A stretch of DNA of 17,680 nt from Acidimicrobiales bacterium (lineage in GTDB: Bacteria > Actinomycetota > Acidimicrobiia > Acidimicrobiales > Ilumatobacteraceae): NCBI GenBank assembly GCA_030833305.1, contig JAURHL010000022.1, forward strand, positions 1 through 17,680, read 5' to 3'. Under the pieces are notes generated by a model. It made no database searches. It saw only the letters and a list, made by a program, of their open reading frames with translations, and had not been told where the DNA came from. The position numbers were made by a program, and so were the translations under genes. Below are positions 1 through 7,849 of the stretch, in pieces (position 1 is the stretch's first letter; each line of letters opens with the position of its first letter).

Positions 1-756
1 ATCGCGAACGACCTCGGCTTGTCGGTGCGACCGCTCGTGCCGGACATGCCGCTGAACGACGTGGCCGTCGTCGTGCGCAGCGTGATCGACTATCGAACCG
101 CTGAGATGGCCGACGTGGCCGGCTTCACGGCTCGGGCCCGCGAGGCCGGAGCACTCGTGGTCTGGGACCTTTCGCACGCTGCCGGGGCCGTGGAGTTCGA
201 CGTGCACGCTCTCGGCGTGGAGCTGGCCGTCGGCTGCAGCTACAAGTTCCTGAACGGTGGTCCCGGCGCACCCGCGTGGACGTACGTGCACGCCGATCTG
301 CAGGCCAAAGTGAACCAACCCATCCACGGATGGTTCGCACAGAAGGATCAGTTCGCCATGGAACGTCCCTTCGAACCGCACGACGACATTCGCCGCGTGT
401 TGCTGGGCACGCCGCACATGCTCAGCTTGGTGGCCGCCGAGGAGGGCATCGCCTTGTCGGCTCGTGCCGGAATGCCCGCCATCGCTGCCAAGGGGCGCGC
501 GCTCACCGACTTCGCGTTGTCGATCGTCGACGAACTCGAGCTGCGTTCGTCCACCCCACGCGATGCCCACCGACGCGGCTGTCACGTCGCGGTGCATCAC
601 GCCGACGCCGCGAATCTGGTCGACCGACTCACGCGTGAGCACAAGGTGATCGCCGACGTCCGCCCGCCCGACATCGTCCGTCTGGGTCTCAGTCCCCTGA
701 CCACCCGCTTCACCGACGTGTGGGACGGGCTTCACGCGTTGCGAGCCTTGTTGTGA
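1..756 (+). CDS. kynU: Kynureninase, C-terminal part (5' end outside window)
   Basis: The frame is open from base 1, so this is the last 251 residues of a protein that is normally about 400 residues long. Kynureninase is a PLP enzyme that hydrolyses L-kynurenine (or 3-hydroxykynurenine) to anthranilate (or 3-hydroxyanthranilate) plus alanine in tryptophan breakdown. The family signature is clear: a WDLSHAAGA segment, whose Asp (fragment residue 56) contacts the PLP ring, then CSYKFLNGGPGAP with the Schiff-base lysine at residue 82 (codon 244-246). A C-terminal small domain follows. The stop TGA overlaps the GTG start of the next gene, which suggests translational coupling. The TTG at 19 is internal and should not be taken as the start. 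No upstream tryptophan-catabolism gene is visible because the window begins here. Confidence 0.93.
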   Translation: MANDLGLSVRPLVPDMPLNDVAVVVRSVIDYRTAEMADVAGFTARAREAGALVVWDLSHAAGAVEFDVHALGVELAVGCSYKFLNGGPGAPAWTYVHADLQAKVNQPIHGWFAQKDQFAMERPFEPHDDIRRVLLGTPHMLSLVAAEEGIALSARAGMPAIAAKGRALTDFALSIVDELELRSSTPRDAHRRGCHVAVHHADAANLVDRLTREHKVIADVRPPDIVRLGLSPLTTRFTDVWDGLHALRALL

Positions 757-1928
757 GCGATCATCACGGACATTCGCACGATCTGAGCGGAATCGACGCG
801 CCGGAACGGGTGGCCCGCGCCGTCTGGATCTCGGTCATCGCCGTCGGTGTGCTGGCTCTGCTGGGAGCGGTCCTGTTGTGGCCGTCGGGCGACACCTCGT
901 CGGACAACTCCTTCATGGACACCAACGTGCAGAAGGCCGAGGTGTTGTTGGTGGAGGTGCTTCCCTGCACCGGAACCACCGAGTCCGACGGGATCGATTG
1001 TCGTTGGATCACCATCTCGGTCGGCGAACAGGATGACCGCGGCATCCTGGAACAGTCCGTCGACGGCACTGGTGCGCGCTTGGAGGAGGGCGACCGGATC
1101 CTGGTGAGTTCGGCCGACCTCGGCAACGGCACCACGGTGTACAGCTTCCACGATTACCAGCGCGGCACACCGTTGCTGTTGTTGCTCATCATCTTCGTGG
1201 TGGCGGTGTTGTTGCTCGGTCGCTGGCGTGGGCTGGGCGCCGTGGCCGGACTCGGCGCCAGCCTGGTGGTGTTGATCGTGTTCATGTTGCCGTCACTGCT
1301 GGACGGCAACAGCCCCATCGTGGTGGCCATCGTCGGATCGGTGTTGATCGCCTACATCGCGATCTTCCTCGCCCATGGTGTGAACGTGGCCTCGGCCGTG
1401 GCGTTGCTGTCCACGTTCCTGAGCCTCACCCTGACCGGCGTCTTCGGGTGGCTCTTCGTGACGCTGGCCAAGTTCACCGGCTACAGCGACGAGAGTTCCT
1501 ATTACCTCGACGTGTTGGGTCTCGACATCGACGCGCGCGGCGTGATCCTGGCCGGCATAGTCATCGGCTCGCTCGGTGTGCTCGACGACGTGACCGTCAC
1601 GCAGGTGAGCGCCGTGTGGGAATTGCGTCGCGCCAATCCCACCGGTTCGTGGACCGACATCTACCGACCGGCCATGACCATCGGTCGCGATCACGTCTCC
1701 TCCACGGTCAACACGCTCTTTCTCGCATACGCCGGCGCGTCGTTGCCCCTTCTCTTGCTGTTCACCCAAGCCCGACAGTCCACCGGATCCATCGTGGGCA
1801 AGGAAGTCGTGGCCGTGGAAGTGGTGCGTTCGTTGGTGGGCTCCATCGGGTTGGTGGCATCGGTTCCCATCTCCACCGCTCTGGCCGCCATGGTGGTGGG
1901 CGCGACAGCCGATCGAAAGTCGCGATGA
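753..1928 (+). CDS. YibE/F family multi-pass membrane protein
   Basis: This 391-residue membrane protein belongs to the YibE/F family, whose function is not firmly known. I chose the GTG at 753 because it overlaps the kynureninase stop (GTGA); a GTG at 720 is also in frame but lies deep inside kynU. The N-terminus is His-rich (HHGHSH). One membrane segment (about residues 23-45) is followed by a roughly 90-residue extracytoplasmic domain, then about seven membrane segments from residue 140 to the end. Family hallmarks are GSLGVLDDVTVTQ in a late helix and the STVNTLFLAYAGASLP segment. The ATG of the next gene overlaps its stop (ATGA), so it sits in the middle of a coupled operon. The conserved acidic pair in the GVLDD segment hints at ion handling, but that is inference. 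Confidence 0.85.
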   Translation: MSDHHGHSHDLSGIDAPERVARAVWISVIAVGVLALLGAVLLWPSGDTSSDNSFMDTNVQKAEVLLVEVLPCTGTTESDGIDCRWITISVGEQDDRGILEQSVDGTGARLEEGDRILVSSADLGNGTTVYSFHDYQRGTPLLLLLIIFVVAVLLLGRWRGLGAVAGLGASLVVLIVFMLPSLLDGNSPIVVAIVGSVLIAYIAIFLAHGVNVASAVALLSTFLSLTLTGVFGWLFVTLAKFTGYSDESSYYLDVLGLDIDARGVILAGIVIGSLGVLDDVTVTQVSAVWELRRANPTGSWTDIYRPAMTIGRDHVSSTVNTLFLAYAGASLPLLLLFTQARQSTGSIVGKEVVAVEVVRSLVGSIGLVASVPISTALAAMVVGATADRKSR

Positions 1929-2644
1929 TCCCCTACGACGACGTATTGCGCGAGACGATTCGTCGCAACATCGCACGTCATCGCCGGTTGGAGCAGACCG
2001 CCGACGGTCTCCGTCGGGCCGCGGTGGCCATCGTGCTCATCGACAGCGAACCCGACGACCATGTCGATCCCTTCCCGGTGAGCGACAACCCGTTGCGTGG
2101 TGTCCCCGGTGACGTCTCCGGTCTCGATGGCCGTGTGTACGGGGTGTCGGGCGGGGCGGCGTTCCTGCTGTGTCGCCGGGCCGCGCGCATGAATCGGCAT
2201 GCGGGTCAGTGGGCGTTGCCCGGCGGGAAGATCGACGGAGACGAGACGGTGGTGGAGGCCGCGTTGCGCGAGACCCACGAGGAGCTCGGCCTGCGACTCG
2301 ACCAATCGTCCGTGTTGGGCCTGTTGGACGACTACACAACACGCTCCGGATTCGTGATGACACCGGTGGTGATGTGGGCCGGGGCACACGCCGAGATCGT
2401 CCCCGATCCGGCCGAGGTGGCGCACGCGTACCGCATCGGACTGCACGAACTATGTCGTCCCGATTCTCCCCGCTTCGTGGACATCCCCGAGAGTGATCGC
2501 CCGGTGGTGCAGATTCCCTTGGGAGGCGACCTCATCCACGCCCCCACCGGTGCCGTGCTGTTGCAGATGCGATGGGTGGCCGTCGAGGGACGCATCGACG
2601 AGCGCGTCGATCACCTCGAGCAACCGGTCTTCGCGTGGTCCTGA
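1925..2644 (+). CDS. Nudix hydrolase, CoA-pyrophosphatase-like
   Basis: This is a 239-residue Nudix enzyme. The complete Nudix box occupies residues 101-123 and fits GX5EX7REUXEEXGU, with RETHEELGL holding the metal-binding glutamates; Thr stands at the first hydrophobic position. Just before it, RHAGQWALPGG matches the HAGQxAFPGG pattern typical of coenzyme-A diphosphatases (NUDT7/NudL type), which split CoA or acyl-CoA into phosphopantetheine and 3',5'-ADP. The N-terminal 85 residues contain a spacer rich in Asp and Pro, longer than in minimal Nudix proteins. The ATG start lies inside the stop of the YibE/F gene (ATGA). The substrate is inferred from the motif only; a general (d)NTP or nucleotide-sugar role cannot be excluded. 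Confidence 0.85.
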   Translation: MIPYDDVLRETIRRNIARHRRLEQTADGLRRAAVAIVLIDSEPDDHVDPFPVSDNPLRGVPGDVSGLDGRVYGVSGGAAFLLCRRAARMNRHAGQWALPGGKIDGDETVVEAALRETHEELGLRLDQSSVLGLLDDYTTRSGFVMTPVVMWAGAHAEIVPDPAEVAHAYRIGLHELCRPDSPRFVDIPESDRPVVQIPLGGDLIHAPTGAVLLQMRWVAVEGRIDERVDHLEQPVFAWS

Positions 2645-2699
2645 ACTTCGTGCCGAATTCTTGAAACAGTCGCGTCGACCGGGCGACGAAGATCGTCCC

Positions 2700-3917
2700 G
2701 TGTCGAGTCGTCACGAGCACCACTTCCTGATCGGATCGTTGTTCGTGGCCGCGGGTTCGGCGGTGTTGGCGATGACGTACGTCCCGACGCACCGTGCGGT
2801 GGCATGGTGGGCGGCTCTGCCCATCATCCTGGTGGGTGCCAACATCAGTGCCCGCCGAACCACACCGGCCGGAATCCGACGCGACAGTCGCGACGTCATC
2901 CTGTCGCCCATCGGTCAGTTCCTCTTCGCCGCCGAGTTGTTGCTTCCTCCGGTGGCCTTGCTGGCGGTCGCGGTGTTCGCGCCCACGTCACGGGTGTTCG
3001 CCGACTCGTGGCTTCATCGCTCGCAACGAGCGACCACCATGTTCGCCGGAAGCGCCGCCTTCTGGTTCGTCGTCGACGACTCGCGCGGGCTCACACGGGA
3101 CTCCAACGCCTATCGCACGGTGTTGGCGTGCGTGGTGGCGATGATCGTTCACACGTTGGTGGAAGCGGCCTTGGTGTCGGCGCGGGTGGCGCTCACCAAC
3201 GGCGACCGCGCGACGTCGTCCATCGTGTGGACCCCGTACGCCGCGTTGCGCGACATCTGGGAGCTGTCCATCGGAGCGGTGGCGGCCTTGTTGACCTTCG
3301 AACACCCCGTGCTGGTGATCGTGGTGGTGCCGCTGTGCTGTCTCGCCAGCGAACACATCCGACTGGAGAGTCGATCACGCTTGGCCCTCACCGACTCGCG
3401 TACGGGACTGTTGAATCCTCGGGGTTTCGAGGAGGTGGCCGACCACGAATGGCAACGCGCCGAACGGGGCATGCACCGGATCTCGTTGGTGTTGGTGGAT
3501 CTCGATCTTCTGCGCGAGGTGAACAACGTGCACGGTCATCGAGCCGGCGACGCGGTGATCGCCGCCGTCGGTCGCATCCTGATGTCGTCCAGTCGTTCCA
3601 CCGATGCGGTGGCCCGCCTCGGGGGCGAGGAGTTCGCGTTGCTGTTGCCCGACACCGACCTGGAGACTGCCACCATGGTCGGCGAACGTCTGCGCGAGAC
3701 CGTGGCGAACACCCGCATTCCCACGCCCGTCGGACCGCTCGGCGTGACGGTGTCGTGCGGTGTGGCGACGCGGGTGGGATCCGAAACGATGGACGCGTTG
3801 TTCGACCGCGCCGACACGGCGTTGTACGACGCGAAGAACGGCGGGCGCAACAGGGTGTCGGTGGCCAGTCGGGAGAATGACGACACGCGCGTGGCCCGTC
3901 GATCCAACGCCGCCTAA
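2700..3917 (+). CDS. Membrane-anchored GGDEF diguanylate cyclase
   Basis: The protein has 405 residues from the GTG at 2700. A TTG at 2661 in the same frame is an alternative; neither has a strong ribosome site. The first about 225 residues contain roughly six hydrophobic segments with no family I can name, which probably form a membrane sensor. The GGDEF domain follows (about 232-390), with the metal/substrate region DLDLLREVNNVHGHRAGD and an active GGEEF signature at 308-312. An RxxD inhibitory-site motif (RSTD, 299-302) lies exactly five residues upstream, so product inhibition by c-di-GMP is expected. The expected reaction is 2 GTP to c-di-GMP at the membrane. No EAL domain is present. 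The gene follows the Nudix gene by 55 nt, and its TAA overlaps the convergent stop of the next gene by 4 nt. Confidence 0.9.
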   Translation: MSSRHEHHFLIGSLFVAAGSAVLAMTYVPTHRAVAWWAALPIILVGANISARRTTPAGIRRDSRDVILSPIGQFLFAAELLLPPVALLAVAVFAPTSRVFADSWLHRSQRATTMFAGSAAFWFVVDDSRGLTRDSNAYRTVLACVVAMIVHTLVEAALVSARVALTNGDRATSSIVWTPYAALRDIWELSIGAVAALLTFEHPVLVIVVVPLCCLASEHIRLESRSRLALTDSRTGLLNPRGFEEVADHEWQRAERGMHRISLVLVDLDLLREVNNVHGHRAGDAVIAAVGRILMSSSRSTDAVARLGGEEFALLLPDTDLETATMVGERLRETVANTRIPTPVGPLGVTVSCGVATRVGSETMDALFDRADTALYDAKNGGRNRVSVASRENDDTRVARRSNAA

Positions 3918-5431
3918 TCGGGAGCGTCAGCCGACCAGCCCGACCCTTCGATGAAGTAGTCGGGTTCCGCGTCTTCGTCGGCCTCGAAGCTGGGCCCGGC
4001 GATGAATCCGGTGATTCCCGTGACGGTGACCGTCGTGCAGCGATCGAGAGCCACGATGACGGGCATCGCGTCCGTCCATGCGATCTCGTCACCCGCTTCC
4101 GAGACCCGCACCACGACGTCTTCATCGAGCGAGTCACAATTCGCACGAACCTCGTCCACGGCCCGGTCGATGTCGGCGTCTCCGTATCGGCCGACCAGGT
4201 GTTCCGAGTCGACACCGACGGCCGTGACGATTCCCGACACCACGGCCACCGACGCGGCGAGCCCCGGCACCAACCATCGCGGTGCTCGTGATGCGACGGT
4301 TTCCACCACGACCACCACACCCATGATCCAGATCAACGCCGACAGTCCGGCGACGGGCAACAACAGGTAACGGTAGAAGGGGCCCGAGGTGGTCTGAACG
4401 AGCACCGCGGTGAGCGCGATACCTGACCACGACAGTGCCGTCACCGTGAACGCGAAAGGAGCGCGACGTCGGGCTCGCCACACCGCCCACGACAACGAGA
4501 CGGCGACCACGACCATGAGAATCTCGAACACACCGAGTTCTCCGGCCTCGATGTACGGACTGGACGGACCGAAGAAACGGCCCATCGCCGACGGGCCGAG
4601 CCCGACCAACCGGGCGACCGTGGTCCACACGTCGCCGGACGCCCAGCCCCGGTCGGTTCCGGTGGCCACGTCGAAGAGATTCCCGTCTCCTCGGACCAGA
4701 TCGACGAGCGGGAGCAACCAGATCAGCAAAGCGAGCATCGAGGTTCGCGCCAATGCCGACCGACGCCCCTCGTGGTTCCAACGACGACGCAACTCACGAA
4801 CCACCACAAGAGCGGCGATCACCACCACCGGTGCGGTTCCGACATGCGTCTGCACGGCGAACGATCCGAACACGACGAATCCGGTCAGCCATGCCCATCC
4901 GCCCGATGTGGCGAATCCGGCCGCCAACACCACGGCCAACGTGGCCCACGACATGGCGGTGAAAGGGTTCCACGGCTCGCGGAAGTGGTTGATGTCGAAA
5001 CGCCACACGAAAGCCACCAGTGCGGCAACGGCAACCATGAATCCCGTCGAGGTGAGGCGCTTGCGGAACGCCCACACAACCAACGCCATGGCCGCCACGT
5101 GCACGGCGACCGCGGCCACCTGATGTTCGGCGAAACCGTTGCCCGGAAGCAGGCGCGCGATCGACGACCACACGAAGGTGATCGGCCCGGGGTGGCGCCA
5201 ACCTTCGCGCGAGTACATGCCGGTGAACTGTTCGCCCCGCAGGAACGCGCGTGTGCCCAATTCGAGCGCCGAGTAGTCGCAACACGGCAGTCGACGGTCG
5301 GACAACTCCGTGAGTTGCTGGATCGAAAGCACCACGAAGGGCACGGCCAGACCGACCACCACGAGCCAAGGTGAGCGGGCCAACATCCTCGATCCGCGTG
5401 CCTCGTTGCGGTGTTCGTTGCCGACGCTCAT
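3914..5431 (-). CDS. Multi-pass membrane protein, GT-C glycosyltransferase-like
   Basis: This is a 505-residue polytopic membrane protein with about ten hydrophobic segments. I chose the ATG at 5431; an in-frame ATG at 5461 is possible. After the first helix comes an extracytoplasmic loop with DYSALELGTR (52-61) and YSREGWRHPGP (73-83). From memory, this resembles actinobacterial membrane proteins with a D-x-A-x-x-EL plus Y-S-R-x-G-W-x-HPGP pattern, which look like GT-C fold transferases using polyprenyl-linked sugars; the acidic residue in the first loop would be catalytic. The C-terminal about 100 residues after the last helix are soluble and acidic and end in an Asp/Glu-rich tail. Donor, acceptor and activity are unknown. 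The TAG stop overlaps the GGDEF gene stop on the other strand. Confidence 0.65.
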   Translation of the reverse strand: MSVGNEHRNEARGSRMLARSPWLVVVGLAVPFVVLSIQQLTELSDRRLPCCDYSALELGTRAFLRGEQFTGMYSREGWRHPGPITFVWSSIARLLPGNGFAEHQVAAVAVHVAAMALVVWAFRKRLTSTGFMVAVAALVAFVWRFDINHFREPWNPFTAMSWATLAVVLAAGFATSGGWAWLTGFVVFGSFAVQTHVGTAPVVVIAALVVVRELRRRWNHEGRRSALARTSMLALLIWLLPLVDLVRGDGNLFDVATGTDRGWASGDVWTTVARLVGLGPSAMGRFFGPSSPYIEAGELGVFEILMVVVAVSLSWAVWRARRRAPFAFTVTALSWSGIALTAVLVQTTSGPFYRYLLLPVAGLSALIWIMGVVVVVETVASRAPRWLVPGLAASVAVVSGIVTAVGVDSEHLVGRYGDADIDRAVDEVRANCDSLDEDVVVRVSEAGDEIAWTDAMPVIVALDRCTTVTVTGITGFIAGPSFEADEDAEPDYFIEGSGWSADAPD

Positions 5432-5553
5432 TGCCACCAGTCTCGCCGATCCCGACCTCATTTGTAAGTTCTCGGTAGGAGAGGTCCTCTTTCCATTGCA
5501 TTCCCTATCGCCATGCCGTTTGATGAACACGTACTCACTCATCAGGAGAATCC
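5432..5553. promoter_or_regulatory. Divergent intergenic region
   Basis: This 122-nt gap lies between the divergent GT-C-like gene (minus) and the dioxygenase lipoprotein gene (plus), so promoters for both should be here. I see an 11-nt dyad AGAGGTCCTCT at 5480-5490 that could bind a regulator. I could not pick convincing -35/-10 pairs for either direction. Confidence 0.4.
5544..5548 (+). promoter_or_regulatory. Ribosome binding site of the dioxygenase lipoprotein gene
   Basis: AGGAG lies five bases before the ATG at 5554. It is a strong Shine-Dalgarno sequence for this window, where most starts lack one, and it fixes the start codon. Confidence 0.75.
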
Positions 5554-6387
5554 ATGAATCCTCGTTCCGAACTCCCCCAGTACCTCGATCGTCGTCGAGC
5601 CTTGGCCGTTTTCGGTAGCGGTCTCGGCACGCTGGTACTCGCCGCGTGCTCACGAGACGACTCGACCACGACATCGACGGCGACCACGGAGCCTGGCAAC
5701 AGTGTCGGTACCACAACTCCGGCGGTACCGGTCACCGAAGTCCCGTCTTCGAGTGTTGTCGCCAACTGCGAAGTCATCCCCGAAGAAACCTCGGGGCCGT
5801 TCCCCGGCGACGGATCCAACGGTCCTGACGTGTTGTCCATCGATGGTGTCGAACGAGGCGACATTCGCCCCAGCATTGGGGACGCTTCGGGCATCGCAAC
5901 CGGCACCCAGCTCACGATCGAACTGACGATCGTCGATTCGTCCACTGCGTGTTCACCGAAGGCTGGGGCCGCCGTGTACCTGTGGCACGCCGACAGCGAC
6001 GGCCGTTACTCGATGTACTCGAGCGGGGTCACCGACGAGAATTACCTACGTGGAGTACAGGTGGCCGACGCCAACGGAAGGTTGTCCTTCGTCTCGGTTT
6101 TCCCCGGTTGCTACGACGGCCGCTGGCCCCACGTGCACTTCGAGGTGTACGCGACGCGAGCCGACGTGAACACTGGTCGCCCCTTGGTGACGTCCCAGTT
6201 GGCCTTCCCCGCCGCCGCCTGCGAAGTGGCGTACGACGCCACCGGCTACGAGCAGAGCGCTTCCAATCTGACGCGGGTTTCGTTGGACTCCGACATGGTG
6301 TTCCGTGATGGTGCGGACCGGCAACTGGCCGTCATGAGTGGCAACACCACCGAGGGGTTCACGGCCTCGTTGACGGTCGTCGTGTGA
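5554..6387 (+). CDS. Lipoprotein with intradiol ring-cleavage dioxygenase domain
   Basis: The product has 277 residues. It begins with a signal segment containing RRR at 13-15, a hydrophobic stretch and a lipobox LAAC with the lipidated Cys at 32; twin-arginine export is possible. A Thr/Ser/Pro linker runs to about residue 68. The catalytic domain (about 70-277) keeps the four non-haem Fe(III) ligands of intradiol dioxygenases: Tyr152 in WHADSDGRYS, then Tyr187, His193 and His195 in CYDGRWPHVHFEV. Cytoplasmic relatives cleave catechol or protocatechuate, while secreted relatives act on aromatic compounds outside the cell. The substrate here is unknown. The gene has a good AGGAG site, stands alone, and overlaps the convergent DoxX-like gene by 29 nt. 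No other aromatic-degradation gene is next to it, but kynureninase upstream makes an aromatic acid. Confidence 0.88.
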   Translation: MNPRSELPQYLDRRRALAVFGSGLGTLVLAACSRDDSTTTSTATTEPGNSVGTTTPAVPVTEVPSSSVVANCEVIPEETSGPFPGDGSNGPDVLSIDGVERGDIRPSIGDASGIATGTQLTIELTIVDSSTACSPKAGAAVYLWHADSDGRYSMYSSGVTDENYLRGVQVADANGRLSFVSVFPGCYDGRWPHVHFEVYATRADVNTGRPLVTSQLAFPAAACEVAYDATGYEQSASNLTRVSLDSDMVFRDGADRQLAVMSGNTTEGFTASLTVVV

Positions 6388-6769
6388 CGCTGACCTTCCA
6401 CGCCAACCAGATGATCACGAACTGCAGGGGCAGGCGGGCGTACGACACCACGCGCTCTGACAGTTCACGATCACGCCAATCCCAAACCATGTAGATGTTG
6501 GCGGGATACACCGCGACGAAGAGAACGATGGCCGCCAACGCGCCATCGCGGCGATAACGCGCGCTGATCAACATGGCTCCGATGACGAGTTCGGCCACAC
6601 CGCTGGCGTAGGTCCAGAAGCTCTCATTCGGCGGCAACCACGGCGGCACGATGTCGTTGAAGAAGTCGGGGTTCACGAAGTGCTGCACGCCCGCCAAGAA
6701 CACGAACACGCCCATCACGACGCCCACTCGGTCCCATCGCTTCGACGCGCCGTTCATTCGCTCATCCAT
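6359..6769 (-). CDS. DoxX-like small membrane protein
   Basis: This is a 136-residue protein with four predicted membrane helices. The pattern GVQHFVNPDFFNDIVPPWLP after helix 1, then SGVAELVIGAMLI, FVAVYPANIYM and a final YARLPLQFVIIWLAW helix, fits the DoxX/DoxD-like membrane family. The biochemical role of this subgroup is not established; some members are linked to redox balance. The ATG at 6769 is used here, but the ATG at 6757 is equally possible because neither has a strong ribosome site. The 3' end overlaps the dioxygenase gene on the other strand by 29 nt. A large palindrome lies 34 nt upstream of the start. Confidence 0.8.
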   Translation of the reverse strand: MDERMNGASKRWDRVGVVMGVFVFLAGVQHFVNPDFFNDIVPPWLPPNESFWTYASGVAELVIGAMLISARYRRDGALAAIVLFVAVYPANIYMVWDWRDRELSERVVSYARLPLQFVIIWLAWKVSVTRRPSTRP

Positions 6770-6792
6770 GGAACCCGACCCTACGTGGTTCT

Positions 6793-6857
6793 CCCTGGTT
6801 CTTCTGGTGGCAGAAACGACCAGAATCTGGTCGTTTCTGCCACCAGTTCCACCAGGG
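6793..6857. repeat. Large near-perfect palindrome (extragenic hairpin)
   Basis: The 21-nt arms 6804-6824 and 6826-6846 are perfect reverse complements around a single central base (6825). After a four-base mismatch on each side, a further 7-bp pair adds to the stem (6793-6799 CCCTGGT with 6851-6857 ACCAGGG). It fills most of the 109-nt gap between two minus-strand genes. No T-run follows on either strand, so it is not a classical intrinsic terminator. It could be a U-tract-less actinobacterial terminator, a REP-like or MITE-like extragenic palindrome, or a binding site. Confidence 0.85.
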
Positions 6858-6878
6858 GACCTCGAGATCTTGGAGTGA

Positions 6879-7691
6879 TCAGCCGGTGGGACCCATCGTC
6901 AAGGTGCCGGGCGTGCCGGTGAAGTACCAGCCGCATTCGCCCGTTCCGTTCCAATCGCAGTTCTGAATGGAGTTGCCCGCGTACAGGTTGAACGCGATCT
7001 GCCCCGACGTGCCCGCGATCGGGGTGAACGTGCTTCCCGGACCGCCCGAGGGGCCGACTTCCTCCCATTGCCCGTTTCCGCCGCTGTAGACGCCACAACT
7101 GCTGGCACCGCGCCAACTGCAGCGGCTGTCGTTACGAATCCAATTGCCGGTCGGTGGGCCCGTCGGCACGTATGACGTCGTGGTCGCACCGTACGACGGC
7201 ATGGTGGTCATCGTCGTGGGTGATGTACCGGTACCTCGTGCGACCGTCGTCGTTCCCGCAATGGCGCGGACCGTCGTCGTCGTGGCACGAGCCTCGGTGG
7301 TGGTCGGCTCGTCCGCCACCGTGGTGGAAGTCGTGGCATCACTCGTGGTCGTAGAGGTCTCCGATTCGACTGTTCCGTCGACTGCCTCTTCAGAACACAG
7401 AGAGATGATCGAACGTTCGCCGGATTCGAGATCCTCGAAGTCGAATTCGCCCGGGTAGGGCCCTTCGTTCAGGTTCACCGTCGGGGGATCAATGAACACT
7501 TCCCCACTTCCCATGTCCCGCAGTTCGAAACTGCCCGGTCCGTCGAAGGTTTCGACGCAAACTGCCCGATCCGTGAAGCTCACCGATCCGACGTTGTCGT
7601 CGCCGCAACCGATCATCACGACCGCCCCCAGCAATCCGATCATCGACGTCCTCAACACGGGGCTATACATGTTCATTTTCATCCGATCCAT
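6879..7691 (-). CDS. Putative lipoprotein with Thr-rich linker and duplicated C-x-W-x-G-x3-C-G-x-Y motif
   Basis: I do not recognise the family. The 270-residue product (ATG at 7691; in-frame ATGs at 7682, 7676 and 7670 are possible) has a signal segment ending in MIGC, giving a lipidated Cys at 29. A compact acidic domain with Cys45 and Cys99 comes next. A low-complexity Thr/Ser linker runs from about 107 to 180. The last about 90 residues hold two copies of the motif C-x-W-x-G-x3-C-G-x-Y, at 191-202 and 245-256, which suggests a small duplicated, disulfide-bonded fold displayed outside the cell. It lies downstream of tRNA-Arg(UCG) on the same strand. Nothing in it indicates an enzyme, so a binding or structural role is only a guess. 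Confidence 0.75.
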   Translation of the reverse strand: MDRMKMNMYSPVLRTSMIGLLGAVVMIGCGDDNVGSVSFTDRAVCVETFDGPGSFELRDMGSGEVFIDPPTVNLNEGPYPGEFDFEDLESGERSIISLCSEEAVDGTVESETSTTTSDATTSTTVADEPTTTEARATTTTVRAIAGTTTVARGTGTSPTTMTTMPSYGATTTSYVPTGPPTGNWIRNDSRCSWRGASSCGVYSGGNGQWEEVGPSGGPGSTFTPIAGTSGQIAFNLYAGNSIQNCDWNGTGECGWYFTGTPGTLTMGPTG

Positions 7692-7715
7692 GGGTCTGAA
7701 AAACGTTACAGACCC
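7692..7715. promoter_or_regulatory. Inverted repeat directly upstream of the duplicated-motif lipoprotein gene
   Basis: The arms 7692-7698 (GGGTCTG) and 7709-7715 (CAGACCC) are perfect reverse complements separated by the AT-rich 10-mer AAAAACGTTA. They sit immediately before the ATG at 7691. Possible roles are an operator, a leader hairpin, or a weak end signal for the tRNA transcript that comes from upstream. None of these can be decided from sequence. Confidence 0.45.
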
Positions 7716-7766
7716 TATCGGTGTCGGCCCCGTGGAATTGCGATCCCCACATCGGAACTCTGAGTG

Positions 7767-7839
7767 CGCGCCCGGAGAGACTCGAACTCCCAACCGTCTG
7801 ATCCGAAGTCAGATGCTCTATCCATTGAGCTACGGACGC
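7767..7839 (-). tRNA. tRNA-Arg(UCG)
   Basis: The 73-nt cloverleaf reads on the minus strand. The acceptor stem GCGTCCG/CGGGCGC has one G-U pair, the D arm is GCTC-AATGGATA-GAGC, the anticodon stem TCTGA/TCAGA is perfect with loop CTTCGGA (anticodon UCG), and the T arm is GGGAG-TTCGAGT-CTCTC. The discriminator is G and CCA is not encoded. It decodes CGA and, by wobble, CGG. It lies 34 nt downstream of the HEATH lipoprotein gene on the same strand. Confidence 0.95.
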
Positions 7840-7849
7840 CTTGACATCG

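Noticed and set aside
1293..1976. 227-residue minus-strand open frame
   Set aside because: It is antisense to the YibE/F gene, His/Arg/Gly-rich and without any family feature; a high-GC shadow.
2804..3880. 358-residue plus-strand open frame
   Set aside because: It is an alternate-frame shadow of the GGDEF gene, almost all Arg/Gly/His/Val, while the GGDEF frame has clear motifs.
3388..4320. 310-residue minus-strand open frame
   Set aside because: It spans the convergent GGDEF and GT-C-like genes in another frame and is Arg/Ser/Pro-rich low-complexity sequence.
6804..6846. Ordinary intrinsic terminator
   Set aside because: The palindrome is too long and has no T-run on either strand; annotated instead as an extragenic palindrome.
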